Assembly: GCF_028657195.3 (NCBI RefSeq) | Contig: NZ_JANCPR020000064.1 | Coordinates: 1-46,304 of the forward strand | Origin: Streptomyces iconiensis | Lineage (GTDB): Bacteria > Actinomycetota > Actinomycetes > Streptomycetales > Streptomycetaceae | DNA: 46,304 bases | Direction: 5' to 3' | Shown: in pieces, positions 37,546 to 46,003 of the stretch | Layout of the letters: every line of letters begins with the position of its first letter | Position numbering within the stretch: the first letter of the stretch is position 1 | Translations under genes and position numbers: made by a program | The notes under the pieces: model-generated | Database searches by the model: none | Told to the model about the DNA's origin: nothing | Seen by the model: only the letters and a program-made list of their open reading frames with translations

Positions 37546-38961
37546 GTGACACGCCTCGGCGACTCCGTACAGCGCGCCAGCGACCTGCTGGCACAGGACC
37601 TCTCCTCCGACAAGACCGTCGAGCGGCTGCTCGCGGAGACGGGGTCGCGGCGCTATCTGGACCTGAGCGATCTCCCGGCCAAGGAGCAGGCCGCGCTGAT
37701 CGGGGCGCGTACGGTCGACCTGCTGCCCTCGGAGGAGAAGCTCGCCGAGCGCATCGAGGAGCGCGCTGCCGAAGGCAAGGGCCTGCACATCAAGCTGGGC
37801 ATCGACCCGACGGCCGCCGATGTGCACCTGGGCCACGCGGTCCCTGTGATCATCCTGAGCCGCTTCCAGCGCATGGGCCACGACGTCACGCTGATCATCG
37901 GTGACTTCACGGCCGGGATCGGCGACCCCTCGGGCCGTACGGCGGAGCGCCCGCCGCTCACCGAGGAGGACATCGCCAGGAACCTGTCCGGCTACCAGGA
38001 ACAGGTCCGGCCCTTCTTCGACTTCGAGAAGGTCCGCTTCGTCAACAACAGCCAGTGGCTCGCGCCGTTCACGCTGCCGCAGCTGCTGAGCCTGCTCACG
38101 CAGGTGCCGGTCTCCTCGCTGCTCCAGCGCGACGACTTCCGTAACCGCCTGTCGGAGGGCTCGGGGCTGACGATGTCCGAGCTGCTCTACCCGATCGCCC
38201 AGGCCCTGGACTCCGCCGAGCTGGCCTGCGACGTGGAGATCGGGGGCATGGACCAGCTGCTCAACCTCCAGATGGGGCGCAGGGTGATGGAGGCGTACGG
38301 GCAGCAGCCGCAGCTCGTCGTCACCATGCCGCTGGTCGAGGGCACCGACGGCTCGGGCGCCAAGATGTCCAAGTCCAAGGGGAATTACGTCGGTCTGTCC
38401 AGCAGCTCCGAGGAAGTCTTCGGCAAGATCATGTCGATCCCCGACCGGCTGATGGTGCCCTACCTGCGCGCGTGGACCGAGTGGACGGACGCCGAGATCG
38501 AGGCCGCCACGGCCCGCGTCGAGGCCGGTTCGCTGCACCCGATGGACCTGAAGAAGATCCTCGCGGGCGAGGTCGTCGCCGCACTGCACGGCACCGAGGC
38601 CGCGATGGCGGCGCGCGCCGGATTCGTGGCGCAGTTCTCCAAGAAGTCCTTCTCGGACGTGGAGACGCTGCCTTCCGTCGACGCCGCCGAGCACGGCGAG
38701 GAGGGCATCGCAGCCGTGCTGACCAAGGTGCTGGAGTTCACTCCGAGCGCTTCGGCCGCCCGCAGGATCGCCAAGCAGAACGGGCTGCGCCTCATCATCG
38801 AACGCGAGGGCGGGGAACAGGTCACCGTGCTGCTCCCGGAGGCCGAGGCGCTGCGCCCGCTCGCCGAGGTCGTCCGCGAGAAGGTGGCGGCCGAGGCGGG
38901 GGACGCCGGCACCGTGTACCTGAAGGCGGGCCGCAAGGTCGCGGAGATCCGCGGCATCTGA
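37546..38961 (+). CDS. tyrS: Tyrosyl-tRNA synthetase (TyrZ type)
   Basis: 471 residues. Class I aminoacyl-tRNA synthetase that charges tRNA-Tyr. Signature HLGH at 94-97 within GIDPTAADVHLGHA and KMSKS at 273-277; a C-terminal S4 RNA-binding domain (about 400-470) with SASAARRIAKQNGLRL and the AGRKVAEI end. KMSKS rather than KFGKT marks the TyrZ subgroup. GTG 37546 follows AGGACA; the preceding GTG at 37541 runs straight into a stop. It is a core gene bordering the accessory island on the right. Confidence 0.95.
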   Translation: MTRLGDSVQRASDLLAQDLSSDKTVERLLAETGSRRYLDLSDLPAKEQAALIGARTVDLLPSEEKLAERIEERAAEGKGLHIKLGIDPTAADVHLGHAVPVIILSRFQRMGHDVTLIIGDFTAGIGDPSGRTAERPPLTEEDIARNLSGYQEQVRPFFDFEKVRFVNNSQWLAPFTLPQLLSLLTQVPVSSLLQRDDFRNRLSEGSGLTMSELLYPIAQALDSAELACDVEIGGMDQLLNLQMGRRVMEAYGQQPQLVVTMPLVEGTDGSGAKMSKSKGNYVGLSSSSEEVFGKIMSIPDRLMVPYLRAWTEWTDAEIEAATARVEAGSLHPMDLKKILAGEVVAALHGTEAAMAARAGFVAQFSKKSFSDVETLPSVDAAEHGEEGIAAVLTKVLEFTPSASAARRIAKQNGLRLIIEREGGEQVTVLLPEAEALRPLAEVVREKVAAEAGDAGTVYLKAGRKVAEIRGI

Positions 38962-39033
38962 GGCCCCGCCCCACGCCTCACCGAGTGCCGCCTCGCGGCT
39001 TTTCCGCCCGGCCCGCACCCGGCGATTTCGCGT

Positions 39034-39081
39034 GGCCTACGCCCGGCGGCGGACTCCCAGGAGCCGTGCCGGGCGTAGGCC
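39034..39081 (+). terminator. tyrS terminator
   Basis: Perfect 14-bp stem GGCCTACGCCCGGC (39034-39047) with GCCGGGCGTAGGCC (39068-39081) and a 20-base loop, about 70 bases after the tyrS stop. Confidence 0.7.
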
Positions 39082-39206
39082 GTGTGGTCCCCTCCGGGTG
39101 GCGCCCCGGTCTCGAAGGCGGCGCAGTCGGGGCGTACGGTGGTGAAGGCCGGGTCCTCGTGTACGGGTCCACGCGGAACGGCACACGGAGCAGGTGGTGG
39201 AACGTG

Positions 39207-39563
39207 ATGCGGAAGCAGGGGCAGTCGGAGGTTTTCCGGATCACCGGAGCCCGGCAGGGTCTCCAGGAGGATGTGCGGGGCAGACAGCGCCGCTATGTCA
39301 TCTCCATGCTGATCCGCACGCTCGCGTTCCTGCTGACCGTGGTGTTGTGGAATGTGGAGCGCCCGCTGGCCATTGTGACGCTGGTGCTCGGTGCGCTCCT
39401 TCCGTACGTCGCCGTGGTGATCGCCAACGCGGGCCGCGAGAACGCGCCTTCGCTGCCGTCGACGGTGCTCCCCGGCCCCCCGCGTCCCGCGCTGGACACG
39501 GCGGAAGCAGCCGGGGAAGCGACCCGGAACGTCCCTAACGAGCCTTCCAGCGACCGCAGTTGA
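39207..39563 (+). CDS. DUF3099 membrane protein
   Basis: 118 residues. N-terminal RKQGQSEVFRITGARQGL and DVRGRQRRYVISM are followed by two membrane helices (about 38-55 and 57-76, TLAFLLTVVLWNV; ALLPYVAVVIANAG) and a polar Pro-rich tail. It matches the actinobacterial DUF3099 family of unknown function. ATG 39207 directly follows an in-frame GTG at 39204 that could be the real start. The gene stands alone behind tyrS. Confidence 0.88.
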   Translation: MRKQGQSEVFRITGARQGLQEDVRGRQRRYVISMLIRTLAFLLTVVLWNVERPLAIVTLVLGALLPYVAVVIANAGRENAPSLPSTVLPGPPRPALDTAEAAGEATRNVPNEPSSDRS

Positions 39564-39603
39564 TCTGGGTCTTCGCACAAAGCTCAAGAAAAGCTCAGAT
39601 CAA
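39560..39603 (+). other. Inverted repeat across the DUF3099 stop codon
   Basis: TTGATCTG (39560-39567, containing the TGA stop) pairs with CAGATCAA (39596-39603) across 28 bases that include the direct repeat AAGCTCA twice. It may be a weak terminator or RNA stability element. Confidence 0.45.
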
Positions 39604-39684
39604 TCATGCGGTTCCGGTGCACTGCGCAGGGTCGCGCATGCCATACTTCAGATGCGCTCCGCATCCCCCGTCGGAGCGATGGAC

Positions 39685-39722
39685 CGACGCCGGGCGGCTC
39701 CCCCCGTGGCTGCCCGGCGTCG
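39685..39722 (+). terminator. Intrinsic terminator in the leader of the 89-residue protein gene
   Basis: Perfect 11-bp stem CGACGCCGGGC (39685-39695) with GCCCGGCGTCG (39712-39722), 16-base loop, followed by TTTAAT. A U-rich trailer is rare among the terminators in this window. It lies 122 bases after the DUF3099 stop and 49 bases before the next ATG. Confidence 0.65.
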
Positions 39723-39771
39723 TTTAATGTCCGCGTCATGTGGCGCCCGGGGGCTGTTGGATGATGGAGGA

Positions 39772-40041
39772 ATGATCTCCTCAGCCTCGCCCTCCGACGA
39801 GGGCCCCCGCTCCCCCACCGATCCGCCCGCCGAAGCACCGATCTGCTCGGCCAAGGGCTGCCGTGCCCCCGCCGTGTGGGTGCTGGCCTGGAACAACCCG
39901 AAGCTGCACACCCCGGACCGCCGCAAGACCTGGCTCGCCTGCGAGGAGCACCGCGAGTACCTGTCCAACTTCCTGAACATGCGCGGCTTCCTCAAGGACA
40001 CCGTGCCGCTCGCCGAGTGGGAGTCAGCCTCCGATGGCTGA
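39772..40041 (+). CDS. Conserved small actinobacterial protein
   Basis: 89 residues. A Ser/Pro-rich N-terminus precedes a small possible metal site: CSAKGCRAPAVWVLAWNN, then WLACEEHREYLSNFL with Cys and His spaced as in a compact Zn-ribbon (C-x4-C...C-x2-H). The family is widespread in Streptomyces next to moaA; function unknown. ATG 39772 follows GGAGGA. Its stop overlaps the convergent moaA 3' end by 18 bases. Confidence 0.78.
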   Translation: MISSASPSDEGPRSPTDPPAEAPICSAKGCRAPAVWVLAWNNPKLHTPDRRKTWLACEEHREYLSNFLNMRGFLKDTVPLAEWESASDG

Positions 40042-41013
40042 CATCGGCCGCTGAGGCTGCACGAAGGACGGGTCGTCGATCCCGGCGCCGGCCTTCTTGC
40101 CCCACATCGCCTTGCGCCAGCTGTCGGCGATCTCGGCGTCCTCGGCCCCCGCACGCATCGCACCGCGCAGGTCCGACTCCTCCGTCGCGAACAGGCAGGT
40201 GCGCACCTGCCCGTCGGCCGTCAGCCTCGTACGGTCGCACGCGCGGCAGAAGGGGCGGGTGACCGAGGCGATGACGCCCACGCGCTGCGGGCCGCCGTCG
40301 ACCAGCCAGCGCTCGGCCGGCGCCGAACCGCGCTCGTCCTCGCCCTCGGCCGTGAGCGTGAAGCGGGTGCGCAGCGACTGGAGGATGTCCCCCGCCGTGA
40401 TCATGCCGTCGCGCTGCCAGCCGTGCTGCGCGTCGAGCGGCATCTGCTCGATGAAGCGCAGTTCGTAGTCCTCTTCGAGGGCCCAGGCGAGCAGATCGGG
40501 CGCCTCCTGGTCGTTGAACCCCGGCATCAGGACCGCGTTGACCTTCACGGGCGTCAGGCCCGCCTCGCGCGCGGCGGCGAGGCCGCGCAGCACGTCGGCG
40601 TGGCGCTTGCGGCGCGTCATCCGCTGGAACGTCTCGGCGCTGAGCGTGTCCAGCGAGACGTTGACCCTGTCGAGTCCCGCGTCCCGCAGCGCCGCTGCCG
40701 TGCGCTCCAGGCCGATGCCGTTCGTGGTGAGCGACATCCTCGGGCGCGGCTCCAGCTCGGCGCAGCGGGCGACGATACCGGTCAGGCCCGGCCGCAGCAG
40801 GGGCTCACCTCCGGTGAAGCGGACCTCGGTGACGCCCAGCTCGGTCACCGCGATCCGCACCAGCCTGACAATCTCGTCGTCGGTGAGCAGCTCCGGTTTG
40901 GCCAGCCACTGGAGGCCCTCCTCCGGCATGCAGTACGTGCAGCGCAGGTTGCAGCGGTCGGTCAGCGAAACGCGCAGGTCTGTGGCGACCCGGCCATAGG
41001 TGTCGAGCAGCAT
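40024..41013 (-). CDS. moaA: GTP 3',8-cyclase MoaA
   Basis: 329-residue radical-SAM enzyme starting molybdopterin synthesis. First cluster C21-x3-C25-x2-C28 (RCNLRCTYCMP-like), FTGGEPLL, and the second cluster in the C-terminal part (FCRACDRTRLTADGQVRTCLF in order) are visible; the protein ends with the conserved Gly-Gly (SAIGG). Length is typical. ATG 41013 follows GGGAGGGG; a longer frame to 41061 is not family-like. Its product would be needed for the molybdenum hydroxylase subunit encoded at 24830. It overlaps the convergent 89-residue protein gene by 18 bases. Confidence 0.95.
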   Translation of the reverse strand: MLLDTYGRVATDLRVSLTDRCNLRCTYCMPEEGLQWLAKPELLTDDEIVRLVRIAVTELGVTEVRFTGGEPLLRPGLTGIVARCAELEPRPRMSLTTNGIGLERTAAALRDAGLDRVNVSLDTLSAETFQRMTRRKRHADVLRGLAAAREAGLTPVKVNAVLMPGFNDQEAPDLLAWALEEDYELRFIEQMPLDAQHGWQRDGMITAGDILQSLRTRFTLTAEGEDERGSAPAERWLVDGGPQRVGVIASVTRPFCRACDRTRLTADGQVRTCLFATEESDLRGAMRAGAEDAEIADSWRKAMWGKKAGAGIDDPSFVQPQRPMSAIGG

Positions 41014-41099
41014 GCTGACGGCCCCTCCCAGTTGCGTGATCTGCTTCGAAGCGTAGGCCACGCCACTGACATCCGACAGTTCGGCAAGGTCACACCGTG

Positions 41100-41136
41100 G
41101 CCGCCCCTGCGGAGCCGATGGCTCCGCAGGGGCGGC
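41100..41136 (-). terminator. 17-bp terminator after the symporter gene
   Basis: Near-ideal hairpin: 41100-41116 pairs without mismatch with 41120-41136 around the 3-base loop GAT. It lies about 30 bases past the symporter stop on the minus strand. Confidence 0.85.
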
Positions 41137-41167
41137 GGGTGTGTTGCGGGAGGGTCGTCGGGGTGCG

Positions 41168-42814
41168 TCAGTGCGCTCCCGTTCCGGTCATGGACCGGAC
41201 CTCCAGCTCGGCGTACTTCTTGCCGCCCGCGCCCTCGTCCTTGGAGACGAGCGAGCCGATCCAGCCCAGCAGGAAGCCCAGCGGGATGGAGATGAGGCCC
41301 GGGTTCTCCAGCGGGAACCACGCGAAGTCGACGTCGGGGAACATCGAGGTCTCCTTGCCGGTGACGACCGGCGAGAAGAAGACCAGCAGCACGGAGGAGA
41401 TGAGCCCTCCGTAGATGGACCACAGGGCGCCGCCGGTGGTGAACCGCTTCCAGAACAGGCTGTACAGGAGCGTGGGCAGGTTCGCCGACGCGGCCACGGC
41501 GAAGGCCAGCGCCACGAGTCCCGCGACGTTCAGCTTGCCCGCGAAGATGCCCAGGCCGATGGCCACGCCGCCGATGATGATGGCCGATACGCGCGCGGCC
41601 TTGACCTCCTCCTTCTCCGTCGCCTTGCCCCTGCGGATGACGTTGGCGTACAGGTCGTGCGCGAAGGACGACGAGGCGGCGAGGGTGAGCCCCGCGACGA
41701 CGGCGAGGATGGTGGCGAAGGCGACAGCGGAGATCATCGCCAGCAGGAAGGCGCCTCCGGCCGAGTCGGGGCCGCCGCCGATCGCCTGGGCGAGCAGCGG
41801 GGCCGCTGTGTTGCCCGCCGCGTTGGAGTCGGTGATGGTCTTCGAGCTGAGCAGGGCAGCGGCGCCGAAGCCGAGCGCGATCGTCATCAGGTAGAAGACA
41901 CCGATGATGCCGATGGCCCAGTTGACCGACTTCCGGGCCGCCTTGGCGGTCGGCACGGTGTAGAAGCGGATCAGGATGTGCGGCAGTCCGGCAGTGCCGA
42001 GCACGAGCGCGATGCCCAGCGAGATGAAGTCGATCTTCGAGGTGGTGGACACGCCGTACTTGAGCCCGGGCTCCAGGAACGACTTGCCCTTCCCGCTGTT
42101 CTCGGCCGCGGCGCCGAGTAGCGAGGAGAGGTTGTAGTTGAACTTGTGGAACACCAGGACGGTGATGACCAGGGTGCCGCCGATGAGCAGACACGCCTTG
42201 ATCATCTGGACCCAGGTGGTGCCCTTCATCCCGCCGATGGTCACGTAGAGGATCATCACGATGCCGACGAAGACCACGATCAGGTTCTTGCCCGCCTCGC
42301 CCGTGATACCGAGCAGCAGCGCGACGAGCGCACCGGCTCCGACCATCTGGGCCAGCAGGTAGAAGATCGAGACGACGATGGTGGAGACACCGGCGGCCGT
42401 ACGCACGGGGCGCTGCCGCATGCGGTACGCGAGCACGTCGCCCATGGTGTAGCGGCCGGAGTTGCGCAGCGGCTCGGCGACCAGGAGCAGGGCGACCAGC
42501 CAGGCGACCAGGAAGCCGATGGAGTAGAGGAATCCGTCGTATCCGGCGAGCGCGATGGCACCCGCGATGCCCAGGAAGGACGCGGCCGACATGTAGTCAC
42601 CGGAGATGGCGAGCCCGTTCTGGAACCCGGTGAAGGACCGCCCGCCGGCGTAGTAGTCGGTGGCGTCCTTGGTTCTGCGTCCCGCCCAGATGGTGATCGC
42701 GAGCGTCGCGACGACGAAGACGGCGAACAGCGAGATGATCAACGGCCGGTGCTGGGTGGCGCCTTCGGCCGCCAACTGGGTCGCCGGCGCAGCGAGCTGA
42801 TGGGTGAGGCTCAT
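41168..42814 (-). CDS. Cation:solute symporter, SSS family (ActP-like)
   Basis: 548-residue sodium/solute symporter with about 13 membrane helices. Similarity is to acetate/monocarboxylate permeases (ActP, MctC): WAGRRTKDATDYYAGGRSF, NGLAISGDYMSAASFLGIAG, YTMGDVLAYRMRQRPVR, and GTAGLPHILIRFYTVPTAKAAR. It probably imports acetate or other short carboxylates. ATG 42814 overlaps the DUF485 stop by ATGA (42814-42811), the standard DUF485-SSS pair (YjcH-ActP order). Confidence 0.92.
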   Translation of the reverse strand: MSLTHQLAAPATQLAAEGATQHRPLIISLFAVFVVATLAITIWAGRRTKDATDYYAGGRSFTGFQNGLAISGDYMSAASFLGIAGAIALAGYDGFLYSIGFLVAWLVALLLVAEPLRNSGRYTMGDVLAYRMRQRPVRTAAGVSTIVVSIFYLLAQMVGAGALVALLLGITGEAGKNLIVVFVGIVMILYVTIGGMKGTTWVQMIKACLLIGGTLVITVLVFHKFNYNLSSLLGAAAENSGKGKSFLEPGLKYGVSTTSKIDFISLGIALVLGTAGLPHILIRFYTVPTAKAARKSVNWAIGIIGVFYLMTIALGFGAAALLSSKTITDSNAAGNTAAPLLAQAIGGGPDSAGGAFLLAMISAVAFATILAVVAGLTLAASSSFAHDLYANVIRRGKATEKEEVKAARVSAIIIGGVAIGLGIFAGKLNVAGLVALAFAVAASANLPTLLYSLFWKRFTTGGALWSIYGGLISSVLLVFFSPVVTGKETSMFPDVDFAWFPLENPGLISIPLGFLLGWIGSLVSKDEGAGGKKYAELEVRSMTGTGAH

Positions 42815-43206
42815 GCGTCGCGCTCCTCGCTGCCGGTGCTGTCCGTGCCCTGCCTGCGGCTGTTCTCGCCCTCAAGGCGGGTCTTGAGCGCCTCGGCCTT
42901 CGGGTCGAGCTTCAGGGCAGCGAAGCGCGAGTACCACCACGCGATGAGGAAGGTGCTCAGGAACTGCGCGAGCCCGAAGACGAGGGCGACGTTGATGTGC
43001 CCGACGACCTGCATCTCCATGAACCCGCCCGCGTAGTTCGAGAGCAGCACATAGAGCAGGTACCAGACGATGAACGCGACGGTGAGCGGGAAGACGAACG
43101 AGCGGTAGCTGCGCCGCAGTTCACCGAACTCGGCGCTCTGCTGCACGTCCGTGTAGTCCCGGGGACCCGGCGGGCCGGAACTCGCGTGCTCTGGGGCGGT
43201 GTCCAC
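42811..43206 (-). CDS. DUF485 membrane protein (YjcH-like)
   Basis: 131 residues with two central membrane helices (about 42-62, FPLTVAFIVWYLLYVLLSNY; about 77-97, VALVFGLAQFLSTFLIAWWY) and a charged C-terminal tail. DUF485 proteins accompany ActP-type symporters, here by a 4-base overlap, and are presumed small accessory subunits. GTG 43206 has GGAG 6 bases upstream; a much longer open frame to 43452 lacks family similarity. The gene is divergent from the subtilase gene. Confidence 0.9.
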   Translation of the reverse strand: MDTAPEHASSGPPGPRDYTDVQQSAEFGELRRSYRSFVFPLTVAFIVWYLLYVLLSNYAGGFMEMQVVGHINVALVFGLAQFLSTFLIAWWYSRFAALKLDPKAEALKTRLEGENSRRQGTDSTGSEERDA

Positions 43207-43381
43207 AGTGTCTCCAGACGGAACGGGATGGTGAGGGGAGCGCAGATGTGACGGAGGTCTCCCCGGCCCTACGGTGCGCGCATCGTAGATCGTCGCCAGG
43301 CGCGACAACAGGGGTCGGCAGTTGAATCCCGGAATACTTGTCCTCCCGGTGCACACCCTTCGGACTTTCTCCATCAATCCA

Positions 43382-43411
43382 TTGCAGTTTCCTGCCTCAC
43401 AGAGATAACTT
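43382..43411 (+). promoter_or_regulatory. Candidate promoter of the subtilase gene
   Basis: TTGCAG (43382-43387) and TAACTT (43406-43411) are 18 bases apart, predicting a start near 43418 and a leader of about 33 bases. Spacing and sequence fit a vegetative promoter. Confidence 0.5.
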
Positions 43412-43450
43412 CCGTCGTCTGTGGACAAGTTCAGACGACATGGAGACCCC

Positions 43451-44977
43451 ATGGATTCAAGACCTTCCAGACGGCGGCGCGCTTTGGCAGTGCCGCTGGG
43501 GCTGGTTCTGACCGCGTCACTCGGCCTTGCCGGTGCCGCGGCGGCGAACGCTCAGGACTCGCCGGCACCCAAGACGAAGGCCGGTGAGAAGCTCAGCTAC
43601 GTCGTCAACACCGAAACCGACCCCGGTACCGTCAAACGGGTCAAGAACGAGATACGCAAGGCTGACGGCAAAGTCGTCAGCGCGTACAAGAAAATAGGCG
43701 TGATCGTCGCACACTCCGCGAACCCGGAGTTCGGCGAGACGCTCCGCGCGGTCAGGGGAGTGGATTCGGCGGGTGCCACCCGCACCGCACCGCTCAAGGC
43801 CGCGACCACCACAGAGGTGGGCAAGCCCGTCTTCGTCAACGAGCCCAAGGCCGCGAAGATCGCCAAGGCACAGGCCAAGGGCGAGGAGCCGCTGGAGTCC
43901 CTCCAGTGGGACAAGCGGGCCATCAAGGCCGACAAGGCCGCGAAGATCGATGAGGGCAGCAAGAACGTCACCGTCGGCGTCATCGACACCGGCGTGGACG
44001 ACACGCACCCGGACCTGAAGCCCAACTTCTCGGCGAAGCAGTCGGCGAACTGCGTCGGCGGCAAGGCCGACACCTCGAGGGGCGCCTGGCGCCCGTACAA
44101 CGCCGACGAGGACTACCACGGCACGCACGTGGCGGGCATCATCGCCGCACCGCGCAACGGCGTGGGTGTCGCGGGTGCCGCACCGGGCGTGAAGGTCTCC
44201 TCCATCAAGGTGAGCGAGCCCGACACCTCGCTCTTCTACAGCGAGGCCGTCGTCTGCGCGATGGTCTACGCGGCCGACCACGGCGTCGACGTCACCAACA
44301 ACAGCTATTACACCGACCCGTGGCTCTACAACTGCGACGACCAGGTCGACCAGAAGGCCATAGCTGACGCGGTCGGCCGTGCGGTGAAGTACGCCGAGCG
44401 CAAGGGCGTCACCACGGTCGCCTCCGCGGGCAACTCCTCGCAGGACCACGCGTCGTCCTCGATCGTCGACCAGACGAGCCCGAACGACACGACGCCGGTC
44501 AAGCGCACCATCAACCCCGCGGCCTGCCCGGACGTGCCGACGATGCTCCCGGGTGCGACCTCCGTCGCCTCCACGGGCCCTGAGAACCTGAAGTCCTACT
44601 TCTCCAACTACGGTCTGAACCAGATCGACGTCACGGCCCCCGGCGGTGACCGCAGGTACCAGACCCCGGACGAGCCCGCCAAGGACGGTGGCGTCCTGTC
44701 CACCATGCCGGGCGGCGACTACGCCTACCTCCAGGGCACCTCGATGGCCGGCCCGCAGGTCGCCGGCGTCGCAGCGCTCATCAAGAGCAACCACCCCAAG
44801 GCCACGGCACAGGAGATCGCCTGGCGCCTGAAGGCGCAGGCGCAGACCACGCCGTGCCCCGACAACTACGACCCTGACGGCAAGGGCACCTACGCCGCCA
44901 AGTGCACGGGCGTGAAGGGCAACAACAGCTTCAACGGCCACGGCATCGTGGACGCGCTCGCCGCCGTCACCAAGTGA
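43451..44977 (+). CDS. Secreted S8 family serine protease (subtilase)
   Basis: 508 residues. A signal peptide (basic SRPSRRRR, hydrophobic core about 11-30, cleavage after AANA) precedes an I9-like propeptide (about 45-150) and the catalytic domain. Triad: Asp179 in VIDTGVDDTHPD, His223 in DYHGTHVAG, Ser431 in LQGTSMAGPQ; the oxyanion Asn lies in SAGNSS-like ASAGNSSQ. Cys residues 201, 269 and 295 may form disulfides. ATG 43451 follows GGAGA. It should act outside the cell as a nutrient or developmental protease. Flanked by a promoter and a strong terminator. Confidence 0.93.
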   Translation: MDSRPSRRRRALAVPLGLVLTASLGLAGAAAANAQDSPAPKTKAGEKLSYVVNTETDPGTVKRVKNEIRKADGKVVSAYKKIGVIVAHSANPEFGETLRAVRGVDSAGATRTAPLKAATTTEVGKPVFVNEPKAAKIAKAQAKGEEPLESLQWDKRAIKADKAAKIDEGSKNVTVGVIDTGVDDTHPDLKPNFSAKQSANCVGGKADTSRGAWRPYNADEDYHGTHVAGIIAAPRNGVGVAGAAPGVKVSSIKVSEPDTSLFYSEAVVCAMVYAADHGVDVTNNSYYTDPWLYNCDDQVDQKAIADAVGRAVKYAERKGVTTVASAGNSSQDHASSSIVDQTSPNDTTPVKRTINPAACPDVPTMLPGATSVASTGPENLKSYFSNYGLNQIDVTAPGGDRRYQTPDEPAKDGGVLSTMPGGDYAYLQGTSMAGPQVAGVAALIKSNHPKATAQEIAWRLKAQAQTTPCPDNYDPDGKGTYAAKCTGVKGNNSFNGHGIVDALAAVTK

Positions 44978-44982
44978 CGTCG

Positions 44983-45012
44983 CTCCGTGACACGGACACC
45001 CGTGTCACGGAG
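44983..45012. terminator. 13-bp bidirectional terminator
   Basis: CTCCGTGACACGG (44983-44995) pairs with CCGTGTCACGGAG (45000-45012) around ACAC. It starts 6 bases after the subtilase stop and overlaps the last codons of the convergent desaturase-family gene. Confidence 0.85.
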
Positions 45013-46003
45013 TTGAGCTGAGGGAGGGGCCGGACCGCGCAGGCGGCTCGGCCCCTTCCGCGTGTTCCGGGCGGGCCGCGTGTTCCGGGCGGGCGGCCCG
45101 CGGGACTTCCGCCCGCTCCCCCTGCGCCGCTTCCCCGCGTACGGCTTCCCCGCGTACGGCTCCCGCCAGGCGCTCCGGCTTCCAGCCCGGGCCCCTGAAG
45201 ACGCGGCCCGCGCGCTCGCGCCAGTCCTCGGCGGCGCGGAGGTCCCGCGCGATCGACGCGTACTCGTGCGTGGCAACGCGCAGCGGGTTGAACGTGCCGA
45301 TGTTCTTGGTGAGTCCGAAGACGCACGGCTCCGTCTCCGGAACGAACGAGCCGAACATCCGGTCCCAGACGATCAGAATCCCGCCAAAGTTACGGTCGAG
45401 ATAGTCGCCCTGCGATGCGTGGTGAACCCTGTGGTGCGAGGGCGTGTTGAAGACGAACTCGATGGGCCGCGGCAGTTTTCCGATCCGTTCGGTGTGGATC
45501 CAGAACTGATAGACCAGGTTCGCCGAGGAACAGAAAGCGAGCGCCGCCGGGTGCACGCCGAGCGCGATCATCGGCACGTAGAACGGCCACACGGTCCAGG
45601 TCGTCCACGGCTGGCGCAGCGCGGTCGTGAAGTTGAACTTCTTGCTCGAATGGTGCACCACGTGGCACGCCCACAGGACGCGGATGACGTGGTGCCCTCT
45701 GTGCGACCAGTAGTAGAAGAAATCCTGCGCGAGCAGCATCAGTGGAAGGGTCCACCACAGGATCGGTACGCGCAGTGGTGTCAGTTCGTAGACGGCCGCG
45801 TACAGCGCGACGATCGGTATCTTCCACAGCGCGTCGAACACGAGGCTCCCGAGACCCATCGCGATGCTGGTCGCGGCGTCCTTGGTCTCGTACCCCGCGG
45901 AATCGTCGTCGGGGCGCAGCCTGTAGCTCACCATCTCGACGAGGGTGAGCAGTATGAAGGCGGGGATCGACCAGAGCACTACGTCTGGCAGGCTAGACGG
46001 CAT
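45005..46003 (-). CDS. Sterol desaturase/fatty-acid hydroxylase family protein
   Basis: 332-residue membrane protein of the fatty-acid hydroxylase superfamily (di-iron). His boxes HRGHH, HVVHH and HRVHH are present, with helices about 8-28, 45-72, 80-98 and 135-165. In bacteria such enzymes hydroxylate lipids or carotenoids; the substrate here is unknown. Nearest similarity appears to be the actinobacterial sterol-desaturase group. The C-terminal ~60 residues are low-complexity (AVRGEAVRGEA; ARPEHAARPEHA), produced by DNA tandem duplications. ATG 46003. Its 3' end overlaps the subtilase terminator. Confidence 0.88.
   Translation of the reverse strand: MPSSLPDVVLWSIPAFILLTLVEMVSYRLRPDDDSAGYETKDAATSIAMGLGSLVFDALWKIPIVALYAAVYELTPLRVPILWWTLPLMLLAQDFFYYWSHRGHHVIRVLWACHVVHHSSKKFNFTTALRQPWTTWTVWPFYVPMIALGVHPAALAFCSSANLVYQFWIHTERIGKLPRPIEFVFNTPSHHRVHHASQGDYLDRNFGGILIVWDRMFGSFVPETEPCVFGLTKNIGTFNPLRVATHEYASIARDLRAAEDWRERAGRVFRGPGWKPERLAGAVRGEAVRGEAAQGERAEVPRAARPEHAARPEHAEGAEPPARSGPSLSSTP
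45061..45160. repeat. Tandem duplications within the desaturase 3' end
   Basis: CGTGTTCCGGGCGGGCCG repeats at 45061-45078 and 45079-45096 (last two bases differ), and TTCCCCGCGTACGGC repeats exactly at 45131-45145 and 45146-45160. Both lengths, 18 and 15, keep the reading frame and extend a disordered C-terminal tail. Confidence 0.9.
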
